Positions 54,807-64,000 of a stretch of DNA of 64,000 bases are shown here, piece after piece. Below the pieces are notes generated by a model. The model had not been told where the DNA came from and ran no database searches. It saw nothing but the letters and a program-made list of their open reading frames with translations. Made by a program: the position numbers and the translations under genes. The DNA comes from Rhodococcus sp. ARC_M5 (GTDB lineage: Bacteria; Actinomycetota; Actinomycetes; Mycobacteriales; Mycobacteriaceae), in assembly GCF_022810405.1 (NCBI RefSeq), contig NZ_JALGQE010000007.1, forward strand, positions 62,001-126,000. The letters run 5' to 3'. Positions within the stretch are counted from its first letter, which is position 1. Every line of letters starts with the position of its first letter.

Positions 54807-57800
54807 CTAGGCATCGATGTCCACTGGAGGACCTGCAGGCCGCGCTGCTGCGCGCCGTCTGCGAGGACGTGCCGCAGGCAACTCCACCGGCTCCACGGGC
54901 TGCTCGGCCGCCGCGGTGATCGGTGCTGCCGCTTCGTCGGAGGCCGCCCCCGGCTGGTCGGGTGCGGTGTCCGCCGTGTCCTCCGTGGCAGGAACCACGA
55001 TGACCATGCCCGCGTCGGGGGCCGTGCCGGTCGGTGCGGCAGCCTTGCGAGCCACCCGCCGTCCCCGTCGGGCCTTCGGTGCCACCGGTTCCACGACGGA
55101 CGACTCGGCAGAAGCCTCGTCGGCCTGCGTCCCACTGGCCTCGTCGGCTGCCGTGACGTTCGTCTCTGCATCCGCTACCGCGGCAGCCGCCACGTTCACG
55201 TCGTCGGCGGAGACCACGGTCACCGCCGCATCGCCGTCGGCAGCGTCGGTCGGTGCCGATGTCTCGACATCGGCGGGGCTGACGTCGGCCACCACATCGT
55301 CATGATGCGCCGCCATGGCCAGAGCCACCGGGTGCGCCCGCTTGACGGAGGGATCGACCACGGGGTGCTCGGGACCGTCCGAGGTACCGCCCTGAGAATG
55401 CGTCGCCGCCCGATCGTTGCCTTCGGGCCGATCGTTACCGTCGGACTTGTTGTCCTTGCCGCGTCGACGCCTGCTGCTCGTTCCCGAGTTGCTCGACTCC
55501 GAACGCGACGAGTTGGAGCGACCGCCGTCGTTGTCCGGCTTGGCGTCGATTGGGAACGGATGCACCATGATGCCGCGACCCTGGCAGTGCTCACACGTGG
55601 TGGAGAACGCCTCGACAAGCCCGGTGCCGAGCTTCTTGCGGGTCATCTGTACCAGTCCGAGCGAGGTCACCTCGGAGACCTGGTGGCGTGTCCGGTCGCG
55701 TCCGAGCGACTCGGTGAGTCGCCGCAGGACCAGATCGCGGTTGGACTCGAGCACCATGTCGATGAAGTCGACCACGATCATGCCGCCGATGTCTCGCAGA
55801 CGCATCTGGCGAACGACTTCCTCGGCCGCCTCGATGTTGTTGCGGGTGACGGTCTCTTCCAGGTTGCCGCCGGAGCCGGTGAACTTCCCGGTGTTGACGT
55901 CCACGACGGTCATCGCCTCGGTGCGATCGATCACCAGCGTTCCACCGGAGGGCAACCAGACCTTGCGATCGAGGGCCTTGGCCAACTGCTCGTCGATGCG
56001 GTGCGCGGCGAAGACGTCGACCGAGCTGCCGTCGGCCTCGTAGCGGTGCAGTCGCTCCATCATGTCCGGGGCGACCGTTTCGACGTACGTGGACGTCGTC
56101 GTCCAGGCCTTGTCCCCCTCGATGACGAGCTTGGAGAAATCCTCGTTGAAGAGGTCACGGATGACCTTGACGAGCATGTCGGGCTCTTCGTACAGCGTTT
56201 GCGGTTGCACGCCCTTGCCGGTTTCGGCGTTGGCCGAGCGCTCCTCGATGCTGGCCCACTGCGCCTGCAGGCGAGTGACGTCGCGAGCGAGTTCCTCCTC
56301 GCTGACGCCCTCGGCCGCGGTGCGGATGATGACGCCCGCCTCGGCAGGCACGATGTCGCGGAGAATTTCCTTGAGCCGCTTGCGCTCGGTATCGGGCAGC
56401 TTGCGGCTGATGCCGGTGGAACTGCCACCGGGGACGTAGACGAGGAAGCGGCCCGCGAGCGACAACTGCGTGGTCAGGCGCGCACCCTTGTGTCCCACCG
56501 GGTCCTTGCTGACCTGGACGAGAACTTGGTCGCCGGGCTTGAGGGCCTGCTCGATCTTGCGCGAGTTTCCGCCCAACCCTGCAGCGTCCCAGTTGACCTC
56601 GCCCGCGTACAGCACACCGTTACGGCCGCGGCCGATGTCGATGAACGCTGCTTCCATGCTGGGCAGCACGTTCTGTACGCGGCCCAGGTAGACGTTGCCG
56701 ACCATCGACGCGGTGGCACTGCTGGTGACGAAGTGCTCGACGAGCACACCGTCTTCGAGCACCGCAACCTGTGTGGTCAGTGGATGGTCCGGTGTCGCCT
56801 TCTCGCGGACGACCATGACGCGGTCGACGGATTCGCGGCGAGCCAGGAACTCGGACTCGGTGAGGATCGGCGGACGACGACGGCCGGCGTCGCGCCCGTC
56901 GCGGCGGCGCTGACGCTTGGCTTCGAGACGCGTGGAGCCGGTGATTCCCTGAACCTCGTCCCGGGGTGCCCGATTCTTGTTGCGCGGCTCCCGCTCGTGC
57001 ACGACCGTGTTGGGCGGATCGTCCTCGGACGACGCGCCCTCGGCAGCAGCCTCGGCTCCGGTCTTGCGACGACGACGGCGACGACGACGACGGCTGGAGC
57101 CGTCCCCGTCCGAACCGCCGTTGTCGGAGTCGTCGTAGTTGTCCTGGGCACCCGAATCGGACTCGTCGTCGCCGTCCTCGGCAGAGGAGTCAGCGGTGCG
57201 GGTGTCGTCGGACGAATCTGCCGAGTCGGAGTTCTGCCGGTCCGAGGTACGGCTGCGAGTACGTGATCGACGTGAGCGTCGTCCCGAGTTCGACTGCTGC
57301 TCGTCGCCCGCCGAGGACTCGTCCGAGTCGGCGTCCGAGCTGTCGTTCGTGTCCGCGTCGGTCGATTCCGCGTCGGCCGAGCCGGCGGTGTCCGTATCGC
57401 CGTCGTCGTCGGAGTTCTCGTCGTTCGAATTCTCGTCCGAGGACTGCTCGCCGCGACCACGACCGCGACCACGACGGCCACGCCGACGACGCCGAGGCTG
57501 AGACTGGTCGTCGTCGCCGTCACCCGAGTTCTCGGAAGCAGCCGACTCGTCGGACTCCGACGGCGCGGACTCGACGACGGGGACGGCAGCGATCTCGGAC
57601 GTACCGGACTCTGCAGGCGCGGAGGTCGATTCACCGGTGTCGGTATCGGTGGTGCTGTCGGTGTTCGCGACCTCGTCCTTGGGCGCTGCCTTCCGGCTAC
57701 GGCGGCGGCGAGCGGGGGGCTCGGTCGGTGACTCCGCTGCCTCGGGTGCGGGGGCGTCGGCTGCGGCGGGCTGGAGAAACAGCGGAGTGGCGAACGTGGT

Positions 57801-58259
57801 CGCCGTGGGCTGGTCGGTCGTTGCCGCTGGTGGAGCGGCCTCCGACTCCGGTGCGGACGCGCTGGTGAACAGCTGCGGCTCGGACCACGGGGCCTCGACC
57901 GGCGGCACCTCTGCAGCCGGTGTGGCGGTCGGCTCCGGCTGCTCGGCAGGCGACGGATCGCCCGTCGGTGCCGCGGGAGCGTTGACCGAATCGCGCACGG
58001 ACTCCGCGACGTCGCGGCTCAGACTCGACTGCGCACTGCGCGCTTCGATGCCGAGTTCACCGAGGGTGACGAGCAACTGTCTGCTGGTGACGCCCAGAAT
58101 TTTGGCCAGTGCATGCACGCGCAGCCTGGTCGGCAGTTCGATGGTGTCGGGTTGCGCCGACGACACCGAGTCCGTGTCCGCGGACGACACGGTGCCGTCG
58201 GGCTCCGGACCTCCTGCGTTCGCGTTCTGTACATCTTCGGGCGGGCTTTGATCGGCCAC
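54807..58259 (-). CDS. rne: Ribonuclease E/G, long actinobacterial form
   Basis: This is an endoribonuclease of about 1150 residues for rRNA maturation and mRNA decay. A short N-terminal IF2-N-like segment (LPTRLRVHALAKILGVTSRQ) precedes roughly 350 residues of disordered, alternately acidic (Ser/Asp/Glu) and Arg-rich sequence, including a run of eleven Arg-type residues. The catalytic core then begins near RVMVVREKATPDHPLTTQVA with S1 (GNVYLGRVQNVLPSMEAAFI), DNase-I-like DIGGMIVVDFIDM and Zn-link CEHCQGRG, followed by another disordered tail. GTG 58259 follows GAGGAG; the longer frame from a TTG at 58421 lacks a ribosome site. Confidence 0.92.
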   Translation of the reverse strand: MADQSPPEDVQNANAGGPEPDGTVSSADTDSVSSAQPDTIELPTRLRVHALAKILGVTSRQLLVTLGELGIEARSAQSSLSRDVAESVRDSVNAPAAPTGDPSPAEQPEPTATPAAEVPPVEAPWSEPQLFTSASAPESEAAPPAATTDQPTATTFATPLFLQPAAADAPAPEAAESPTEPPARRRRSRKAAPKDEVANTDSTTDTDTGESTSAPAESGTSEIAAVPVVESAPSESDESAASENSGDGDDDQSQPRRRRRGRRGRGRGRGEQSSDENSNDENSDDDGDTDTAGSADAESTDADTNDSSDADSDESSAGDEQQSNSGRRSRRSRTRSRTSDRQNSDSADSSDDTRTADSSAEDGDDESDSGAQDNYDDSDNGGSDGDGSSRRRRRRRRRKTGAEAAAEGASSEDDPPNTVVHEREPRNKNRAPRDEVQGITGSTRLEAKRQRRRDGRDAGRRRPPILTESEFLARRESVDRVMVVREKATPDHPLTTQVAVLEDGVLVEHFVTSSATASMVGNVYLGRVQNVLPSMEAAFIDIGRGRNGVLYAGEVNWDAAGLGGNSRKIEQALKPGDQVLVQVSKDPVGHKGARLTTQLSLAGRFLVYVPGGSSTGISRKLPDTERKRLKEILRDIVPAEAGVIIRTAAEGVSEEELARDVTRLQAQWASIEERSANAETGKGVQPQTLYEEPDMLVKVIRDLFNEDFSKLVIEGDKAWTTTSTYVETVAPDMMERLHRYEADGSSVDVFAAHRIDEQLAKALDRKVWLPSGGTLVIDRTEAMTVVDVNTGKFTGSGGNLEETVTRNNIEAAEEVVRQMRLRDIGGMIVVDFIDMVLESNRDLVLRRLTESLGRDRTRHQVSEVTSLGLVQMTRKKLGTGLVEAFSTTCEHCQGRGIMVHPFPIDAKPDNDGGRSNSSRSESSNSGTSSRRRRGKDNKSDGNDRPEGNDRAATHSQGGTSDGPEHPVVDPSVKRAHPVALAMAAHHDDVVADVSPADVETSAPTDAADGDAAVTVVSADDVNVAAAAVADAETNVTAADEASGTQADEASAESSVVEPVAPKARRGRRVARKAAAPTGTAPDAGMVIVVPATEDTADTAPDQPGAASDEAAAPITAAAEQPVEPVELPAARPRRRRAAARPAGPPVDIDA

Positions 58260-58681
58260 GTAGTCTCCTCGGGCCCCCGGGCGCGTCCATCCGACTTCGG
58301 GTGTGACGCGGCCACGCGAGGGCAATCCTTGTGTACTCACGTCGGGTTGGACGTCAGCTGTTCGGTCTCGCTCCGCACCCGAGTCGACGACCGTTTCGTA
58401 GTTCTCGGTGGTCGATGACAACGTGTGCAGTGCCTGGCTGGATGGTGGTGTACCGGCGATCCGAGCGCCTGATCATCAAGCAAGAACCCGAACGAGCCTG
58501 TCTCTCGTTCGAGCATCTGCGATGACGGGCAGCGGATAGACGACAGTCATCCGATCGAATCCACGACACCGGCCTAGCGAACTTCGGTGAAGCCTGGGCT
58601 TCGGGTGGAGCGTGAACTGTTACCTACTGGTGCAGTGGAGTCGATCTCCGTCGAGTATCCCACACGCTGTGGTGCGTACTC
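58260..58681. other. Intergenic region upstream of rne
   Basis: About 420 bp of non-coding sequence between rne and the ndk terminator. It should carry the rne promoter and possibly a long 5' leader, as autoregulated RNase E genes often do. I see no convincing -10/-35 pair, RNA gene or repeat in it. Confidence 0.4.
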
Positions 58682-58723
58682 GCCACGCCGCACCGATCGG
58701 GTTCCGAGCGGGTGCGGCGTGGC
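58682..58723 (-). terminator. Hairpin terminator after ndk
   Basis: A 13-bp stem (GCCACGCCGCACC / GGTGCGGCGTGGC) with a 16-nt loop lies 36 bp past the ndk stop; no U-tract. Confidence 0.65.
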
Positions 58724-58759
58724 TGCGCGAACGTTCGTTTCGTGTCTGAGGCGGAGCAG

Positions 58760-59173
58760 TCAGGCCAGGCCGGGAAACCAGAGTGCGATCTCGCGCTCGG
58801 CCGATTCCACGGAATCCGATCCGTGCACCAGGTTCTGCTGACCGTCGAGGGCGAGGTCACCGCGAACGGTTCCGGGAACCGCCTTGGCCACGGGGTCAGT
58901 ACCGCCGGCGATCTGACGGAAGGCCGCGATGGCGCGGGGGCCTTCCAGTACTGCGGCCACCACCGGTCCGGAGGTGATGAACTCGAGGAGATCGGGGAAG
59001 AACGGCTTGCTCTCGTGCTCTGCGTAGTGAGCCGAGGCCAATTCACGGGAGACGGTCTTGAGTTCGAGTGCGACGATGCTCAGACCTTTCTTCTCCACGC
59101 GGCCGAGGATCTCTCCTACGTATCGCCGGGCAACTCCGTCGGGCTTGATCAGTACAAGGGTGCGGTCGGTCAC
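58760..59173 (-). CDS. ndk: Nucleoside diphosphate kinase
   Basis: The 137-residue Ndk balances NTP pools by phosphate transfer through a His intermediate. [19 protein letters not shown] starts it and the active-site His117 is in [16 protein letters not shown]. The GTG start is 7 bp after TACTGT, predicting a leaderless transcript. It ends with a hairpin before rne. Confidence 0.97.
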   Translation of the reverse strand: MTDRTLVLIKPDGVARRYVGEILGRVEKKGLSIVALELKTVSRELASAHYAEHESKPFFPDLLEFITSGPVVAAVLEGPRAIAAFRQIAGGTDPVAKAVPGTVRGDLALDGQQNLVHGSDSVESAEREIALWFPGLA

Positions 59174-59180
59174 GTCGACG

Positions 59181-59186
59181 ACAGTA
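59181..59186 (-). promoter_or_regulatory. -10 element of leaderless ndk
   Basis: Minus strand TACTGT followed by 7 nt and the ndk GTG. Confidence 0.45.
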
Positions 59187-59241
59187 ATGGAACAACACGC
59201 AGCGGCGCGCGCCGCATCTCCGAAACCGACAGGTTGTCCTG

Positions 59242-59631
59242 TCAGTCGCGCTGCCCCGGCAGCATTCCGCGTCGGATCCGTTCGGTGATGTCACGCCGCA
59301 GGTACAGCAGATACAGCCAGACCGCAATGAAGATCAGGCCGACGATGCCGATGGACAGATGGAACACCGTTCCGAGCAGAACGAACACCTGCAGAATCAG
59401 ATTGAACTTCATCGCCCAGGGCTCACCCTGCTTGCCCGCGCCTGCGATCATCGCAACCGCGAGCAGAACGATGTAAATGGTGGAAAACCACGTTGCCCCG
59501 CCGCCCACAACGGCGACCACAGGCAGCGAGAGCAGAACCACGATGGCTTCGAGCACCAACGTTCCTGCACAGACACCGCGGAACCCCTTCCACGGATCGT
59601 TGGTCGGAGGTCTGAACTCTGTCTCGCTCAC
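59242..59631 (-). CDS. DUF4233 membrane protein
   Basis: The 129-residue protein has four predicted membrane spans ([69 protein letters not shown]) and a basic C-terminus. It matches the small membrane protein found after folC throughout mycobacteria (Rv2446c-like). The GTG start overlaps the folC stop. Function unknown. Confidence 0.88.
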   Translation of the reverse strand: MSETEFRPPTNDPWKGFRGVCAGTLVLEAIVVLLSLPVVAVVGGGATWFSTIYIVLLAVAMIAGAGKQGEPWAMKFNLILQVFVLLGTVFHLSIGIVGLIFIAVWLYLLYLRRDITERIRRGMLPGQRD

Positions 59632-61058
59632 GCGGGATCCTTTCCGAACAGGGTGCGCGCTGCGCCGACGGTCACCACGGATCCGGTGACCACGACTCCG
59701 GCACCGGACACGGCCTCGCCCGGCTCGGCGACTTCCTCGGCCAACCCGATCGCCGTTTCCAGTGCATCGGGCAGCGTCGACGCCACCACGACGCGTTCGT
59801 CGCCGAACTTGGCCACCGCGATGTCGGCCAACGCATCCACGTCCATCGCCCGAGCCGACCCGTTGTGGGTGACGACGATGTCGTCGAACACCGGTTCCAG
59901 TGCCTCGAGAATGGCTCCGACGTCCTTGTCCGCCATCACGCTGACGACACCGACGAGTTTGCGGAAGTCGAACTCGTCGGTGAGCGCGGCTGCAAGCGCC
60001 GCTGCGCCGTGCGGGTTGTGCGCGGCATCGAGGAACACGGTGGGAGCGTTGCGGACCCGCTCGAGCCGACCGGGGTTGACGATCGTGGCGAATGCACCGC
60101 GCACGGTGTCCTGATCGAGTTGACGATCCGGCCCGGCACCGAAGAACGCCTCGACCGCCGCCAATGCGAGCGAGGCGTTGCGCGCCTGATGCTCGCCGTG
60201 CAACGGAAGGAAGACGTCGGTGTAGACCCCACCGAGCCCCTGCAGTTCCAGTTGCTGACCGCCAACGGCGATCTGCCTGCCGAGCACGGCGAATTCCGAT
60301 CCGGCCCGCGCCACAGCAGCATCCGCCTGTACTGCTGCCCGCAGCAGGACCTCCGACACCTCGGGCTTCTGCTCGGCCAGAATCGCGACGGTGTCGCGTG
60401 GCACGAGCGATTCCGGTGCCTTCTTGATGATCCCGGCCTTCTCCCCGGCGATTCCGGCGAGATCGTCGCCGAGGAACTCGACGTGATCGAGGCCGATCGG
60501 GGTGATGACGGCAACCTCGCCGTCGACGACGTTGGTGGCGTCCCAACGCCCGCCGAGTCCGACCTCGATAACGGCAACCTCGACCGGGGCCTCGGCGAAC
60601 GCGGCGAACGCCATGGCCGTGACCACCTCGAACTTGCTCATTCGGGGTCCGCCCGCAGCCTCGGACTGCGCATCGATCATGTCCACGAACGGTGCGATCT
60701 CGTTGTAGGTGTCGACGTAGAGCCGCGGCGAGATGGGGTGCCCGTCGATGCTGATCCGCTCGGTCGCCATCTGCAAATGTGGGCTGGTGGTGCGGCCCGT
60801 GCGGCGATGGAAAGCGGTGAGGAGTGCGTCGATCATGCGGGTCACCGAGGTCTTGCCGTTGGTGCCGGCGACATGAATCGACGGGTACGCCTTCTGCGGC
60901 GAGCCGAGCAGATCCATCAGCGCCGAGATCCGAGCCGTCGACGGCTCGATCTTCGTTTCGGGCCAACGCTTGTCGAGCTCGGCCTCCACGAGTGCGAGCT
61001 CGGCCAGATCGACCGGACTCGGCGGCGGTACCGGCAGGGCGGCGTCCGGTTCTGTCAC
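59628..61058 (-). CDS. folC: Bifunctional folylpolyglutamate/dihydrofolate synthase
   Basis: The 476-residue Mur-ligase-like enzyme adds glutamate to (dihydro)folate. P-loop HVAGTNGKTSVTRMIDALL at residues ~63-80, SPHLQMATERI, GLGGRWDATNVVDG, LDAAHNPHGAAALAAAL and a C-terminal domain. The GTG start abuts the valS stop, placing valS-folC-DUF4233 in one operon. Confidence 0.95.
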   Translation of the reverse strand: MTEPDAALPVPPPSPVDLAELALVEAELDKRWPETKIEPSTARISALMDLLGSPQKAYPSIHVAGTNGKTSVTRMIDALLTAFHRRTGRTTSPHLQMATERISIDGHPISPRLYVDTYNEIAPFVDMIDAQSEAAGGPRMSKFEVVTAMAFAAFAEAPVEVAVIEVGLGGRWDATNVVDGEVAVITPIGLDHVEFLGDDLAGIAGEKAGIIKKAPESLVPRDTVAILAEQKPEVSEVLLRAAVQADAAVARAGSEFAVLGRQIAVGGQQLELQGLGGVYTDVFLPLHGEHQARNASLALAAVEAFFGAGPDRQLDQDTVRGAFATIVNPGRLERVRNAPTVFLDAAHNPHGAAALAAALTDEFDFRKLVGVVSVMADKDVGAILEALEPVFDDIVVTHNGSARAMDVDALADIAVAKFGDERVVVASTLPDALETAIGLAEEVAEPGEAVSGAGVVVTGSVVTVGAARTLFGKDPA

Positions 61059-63734
61059 TTAGGTTCCCATCGATTCGAGCCGCGCCGAGATGCGTGCGAT
61101 CTCTTCGGTCGCGATCGTCCGGCGTGTTCTGATCTTGTCCACCACTGCATCCGGTGCCTTCGCGAGAAACGCTTCGTTGCCGAGCTTGCCGTTGGTCTGC
61201 GCCAGTTCTTTCTCCGCAGCGGCCAGATCCTTCACCAGTCGTGCCCGTTCGGCGACGAGGTCGACGGTGCCCGAGGTGTCGAGTTCGACGACCACGGTGG
61301 CCTTGCTCAGGCGTACCTCCACCGAGGCGGTGGCAGCGAAGTCCTCGGCGGGCTCGGTCAGTCGAGCAAGCGAGGTCACCGCTGAGATCTGCCCGTCCAG
61401 ATCGGCCTCGGAGACTCCCACGATGCGGGCCGCCACCTTCTGGGAAGGCTTGAGTCCTTGATCGCTGCGGAACCGGCGAACCTCGGTGATGAGCCGCTGC
61501 ATGTCCTCGATACGTTGCGCCGCAACAGGATCCGAAGACTCCGAAGCAGGGGTGGGCCACTCCGCGATCACCAGGGACTCGCCACCGGTGAGTACCTTCC
61601 ACAGCGTTTCGGTGACGAACGGAATCACCGGGTGCAGCAGGCGCAGCAGGGCGTCGAGGACGTTACCGAGAACTCCGCGCGTGGTGGCAGCGACGGCGTC
61701 GTCGGCGAACTGCACCTTGGCGATCTCGAGGTACCAGTCGCAGACCTCGTCCCAGGCGAAGTGGTAGAGCGCCTCGCACGCTTTGCTGAACTCGTAACGA
61801 TCGAACGCTGCGTCCACCTCTGCCCGAACCTGGTCGAGCCGGTCGAGGATCCACCGGTCGGCGTCGGTCAGCTCGACGCGCGAGGGCAGATCTGCCGGTG
61901 CCGCTCCGTTCATCAGAGCGAACTTGGTGGCGTTGAACAATTTGTTGGCGAAGTTGCGCGAGGACTGTGCGTGATCCTCGCCGACGGACATGTCGGCACC
62001 CGGATTGGCACCGCGCGCGAGCGTGAAGCGCAGCGCATCGGCACCGAACCGATCGACCCAGTCGAGAGGATCGATTCCGTTGCCCCGCGACTTCGACATC
62101 TTCTTGCCGAACTGGTCGCGAATCAGGCCGTGCAGGAACACATCACGGAACGGAACCTGCGGCCCCTGCTTGCCTGCGGTGATCGCGTCGTCGGCTCCGA
62201 CGTAGGTGCCGAACATCATCATCCGGGCGACCCAGAAGAACAGAATGTCGTACCCGGTGACGAGAACGCCGGTGGGATAGAACTTCTCGAGATCGGCGGT
62301 GGCGTCGGGCCACCCCATCGTCGAGAAGGGCCACAGCCCGGAGGAGAACCAGGTGTCGAGGACGTCGGGGTCCTGCTCCCAGCCCTCGGGTGCGGTCTCC
62401 CCCGGTCCGAGGCAGACGGTCTCGCCGTCGGGCCCGTACCAGATCGGAATCCGATGGCCCCACCACAGCTGGCGCGAGATGCACCAGTCGTGCATGTTGT
62501 CCACCCAGGCGAACCAACGCGGTTCCTGACTCTTGGGGTGAATCACGGTGTCGCCGTTGCGGACTGCGTCGCCGGCCGCCTTCGCCAGCGTGTCGACCTT
62601 GACCCACCACTGCAGCGACAGCCGCGGCTCGATCGGCTCACCGCTACGCTCGGAGTGGCCGACACTGTGCAGGTAGGGGCGCTTCTCGGCAACGACGCGG
62701 CCCTGCTCGGCCAGTGCTTCACGCACCTTCACGCGCGCCTCGAAACGGTCCATCCCGTCGAATTGCGTTCCGGTATCGGCGATCCGCCCGGCCTTGTCCA
62801 TGATCGAGGGCATCGGCAACGAGTGCCGCACGCCCATCTCGAAGTCGTTGGGATCGTGAGCCGGGGTGATCTTCACTGCGCCGGTACCGAATTCGGGGTC
62901 GACGTAGTCGTCGGCGATGATCGGAATTCGTCGTCCGGTGAACGGGTGCTCGAGGGTGGTACCGACGAGTGCCTTGTACCGCTCGTCGTCGGGGTGAACG
63001 GCAACCGCGGTGTCGCCGAGCATCGTTTCGGCACGGGTGGTGGCAACGATGACGTGTGGCTCGGAATCGTCGAGCGACCCGTAGCGCAAGGACACGAGTT
63101 CGCCCTCGACGTCCTCGAACTTGACCTCGATGTCGGAGATGGCGGTCTGCAGCACCGGCGACCAGTTGACGAGTCGCTCGGCGCGGTAGATCAAACCGTC
63201 GTCGAACATCCGCTTGAACATGGTCTGTACGGCCTCGGACAAGCCGTCGTCCATGGTGAAACGCTCGCGGCTCCAGTCGACACCGTCGCCGATGCGTCGC
63301 ATCTGGCCACCGATGGTGCCACCGGATTCACGCTTCCAGTCCCAGACCTTGTCGATGAACAGCTCGCGGCCGAACTCTTCCTTGGTCTTGCCGTCGGCGG
63401 CGAGCTGCTTCTCCACGACGGTCTGCGTGGCGATACCGGCATGGTCCATACCCGGCAACCACAGCACCTCGTACCCGAGCATCCGCTTGCGCCGGCTCAG
63501 CGCATCCATCAACGTGTGATCGAGAGCATGGCCCATGTGCAGGCTGCCTGTGACGTTGGGCGGTGGCAGCACGATGGAGTACGGCGGCTTGCCGCTGGTG
63601 GCGTCGGCTTCGAAGTATCCGGCGTCGACCCAGGACCGGTACAGCTCCGCCTCGACCGCACTGGGATCCCAGCTCTTGGGCAGGTCGATCGAATCGGCGG
63701 GGTTCTCTGAGTGCTCTGGCGCTGAACTGGTCAC
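61059..63734 (-). CDS. valS: Valyl-tRNA synthetase
   Basis: The 891-residue class I synthetase has the HIGH motif in [18 protein letters not shown] (residues ~57-74), an editing domain, the KMSKS motif near residue 545 ([17 protein letters not shown]), an anticodon-binding domain and a C-terminal coiled coil ([20 protein letters not shown]). GTG 63734 lies 6 bp after TAGAAT, giving a predicted leaderless mRNA. That -10 box also contains the stop of the upstream peptidase. Confidence 0.97.
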   Translation of the reverse strand: MTSSAPEHSENPADSIDLPKSWDPSAVEAELYRSWVDAGYFEADATSGKPPYSIVLPPPNVTGSLHMGHALDHTLMDALSRRKRMLGYEVLWLPGMDHAGIATQTVVEKQLAADGKTKEEFGRELFIDKVWDWKRESGGTIGGQMRRIGDGVDWSRERFTMDDGLSEAVQTMFKRMFDDGLIYRAERLVNWSPVLQTAISDIEVKFEDVEGELVSLRYGSLDDSEPHVIVATTRAETMLGDTAVAVHPDDERYKALVGTTLEHPFTGRRIPIIADDYVDPEFGTGAVKITPAHDPNDFEMGVRHSLPMPSIMDKAGRIADTGTQFDGMDRFEARVKVREALAEQGRVVAEKRPYLHSVGHSERSGEPIEPRLSLQWWVKVDTLAKAAGDAVRNGDTVIHPKSQEPRWFAWVDNMHDWCISRQLWWGHRIPIWYGPDGETVCLGPGETAPEGWEQDPDVLDTWFSSGLWPFSTMGWPDATADLEKFYPTGVLVTGYDILFFWVARMMMFGTYVGADDAITAGKQGPQVPFRDVFLHGLIRDQFGKKMSKSRGNGIDPLDWVDRFGADALRFTLARGANPGADMSVGEDHAQSSRNFANKLFNATKFALMNGAAPADLPSRVELTDADRWILDRLDQVRAEVDAAFDRYEFSKACEALYHFAWDEVCDWYLEIAKVQFADDAVAATTRGVLGNVLDALLRLLHPVIPFVTETLWKVLTGGESLVIAEWPTPASESSDPVAAQRIEDMQRLITEVRRFRSDQGLKPSQKVAARIVGVSEADLDGQISAVTSLARLTEPAEDFAATASVEVRLSKATVVVELDTSGTVDLVAERARLVKDLAAAEKELAQTNGKLGNEAFLAKAPDAVVDKIRTRRTIATEEIARISARLESMGT

Positions 63735-63740
63735 CGGTCG

Positions 63741-63746
63741 ATTCTA
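63741..63746 (-). promoter_or_regulatory. -10 element of leaderless valS
   Basis: Minus strand TAGAAT ends six bases before GTG 63734; its TAG is also the stop codon of the upstream gene. Confidence 0.45.
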
Positions 63747-64000
63747 GTGGCCGAGGATTCGTGGCATCGACACCCTCTCGCCCAGCACGTGCTCCGACAG
63801 GAATGCCAGCACCACCTCGTACCAGACCTTGGCGTGCTGAGGACTCAGAATCCAGTGGTTCTCCGCCGGGAAGTAGAGGAAACGATGCTCGGTGTTTCCC
63901 TCGTCGTCGGCGGGCAGGCCGGACTCACTGAGCAGTTCGTACCACAGCCGTAGGCCCTCGCCGATCGGTACGCGATAGTCCTTGTCGCCGTGGATGACCA
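63744..64000 (-). CDS. S9 prolyl-oligopeptidase family protein, C-terminal 85 residues only
   Basis: Only the 3' end is in the window. It encodes VIHGDKDYRVPIGEGLRLWY, with the catalytic Asp of the GDKD motif, and FPAENHWILSPQHAKVWYEV, with the catalytic His. This is the pattern of alpha/beta-hydrolase S9 peptidases (dipeptidyl/acylaminoacyl peptidase type). The serine and propeller parts lie beyond base 64000. Confidence 0.82.
   Translation of the reverse strand, partial: VIHGDKDYRVPIGEGLRLWYELLSESGLPADDEGNTEHRFLYFPAENHWILSPQHAKVWYEVVLAFLSEHVLGERVSMPRILGH

Noticed and set aside
59228..59243. 6-bp hairpin GACAGG-TTGT-CCTGTC at the end of the DUF4233 gene
   Set aside because: Short stem overlapping the stop codon, no U-tract; too weak to call a terminator.
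61458..63710. 750-codon plus-strand open frame opposite valS
   Set aside because: Antisense shadow of a high-GC gene; no domain, while the minus strand encodes a complete valyl-tRNA synthetase.
1..64000. tRNA, rRNA, insertion sequences, integrases, prophage or secondary-metabolite synthases
   Set aside because: Looked for on both strands; no supporting sequence was recognised anywhere in the window.

Overview
This 64 kb window is high-GC actinobacterial chromosome. Gene content and order match the Mycobacterium tuberculosis Rv2391-Rv2448c neighbourhood (sirA-cysH, a CbiX-like chelatase, subI-cysTWA, GH15 trehalase-like protein, lepA, PemK-like protein, the transglutaminase/alpha-E/ATP-grasp trio, rpsT, holA, comEC/comEA, degV, octT, gpgP, rsfS, nadD, VWA/MoxR, proA, then proB-obg-rpmA-rplU-rne-ndk-folC-valS). 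Overall style and accessory genes fit Rhodococcus or a close relative; this genus call is inference, because there is no rRNA or other phylogenetic marker here.

Layout. 1-9.4 kb is sulfur assimilation: a plus-strand run sirA(partial)-cysH-cysD-cysN-chelatase, with every junction overlapping by one to four bases, converging on a minus-strand sulfate importer (subI-cysT-cysW-cysA). The importer has a leader containing a leaderless 29-codon ORF that ends Cys-Cys-stop, which looks like a cysteine attenuator. 9.4-30.4 kb is conserved housekeeping. It includes the ATP-grasp / alpha-E / transglutaminase set, a reduced ComEA-ComEC pair, a methylglucose-lipopolysaccharide pair (gpgP-octT), and the rsfS-nadD and VWA-MoxR pairs.

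30.4-50.3 kb, between proA and the sirtuin-proB end, is the accessory part. A long minus-strand array (44.5 to 31.6 kb) encodes a class III aminotransferase, a giant FAD/Fe-S D-2-hydroxyacid dehydrogenase, a semialdehyde dehydrogenase, a FadR-type GntR regulator, an M24 hydrolase closely resembling ectoine hydrolase DoeA/EutD, a fold-type I aminotransferase, an M20 deacylase, an MHS-family (ProP-like) transporter and a D-2-hydroxyacid dehydrogenase. Two identical 14-bp palindromes mark the promoters of its two halves. About 3.5 kb beyond it lies ectoine biosynthesis. There ectA and ectB form one uninterrupted reading frame (an apparent EctAB fusion) followed by ectC, with a CRP-type palindrome upstream. 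The window therefore appears to hold both synthesis and a candidate breakdown route for ectoine.

51.2-64 kb returns to core genes: proB, obg, rpmA, rplU, a very long RNase E with a disordered acidic/arginine-rich N-terminal half, ndk, a DUF4233 membrane protein, folC, valS and the end of an S9 peptidase.

Cutting across this is a short repeat of about 27 bp that encodes the peptide GRSAGSTPA in frame in three unrelated proteins. There is one copy each in the chelatase and the M20 deacylase, and four tandem copies with an exact 33-bp period at the N-terminus of the aminotransferase. It can fold into a hairpin and has no stop codon in any of the six frames.
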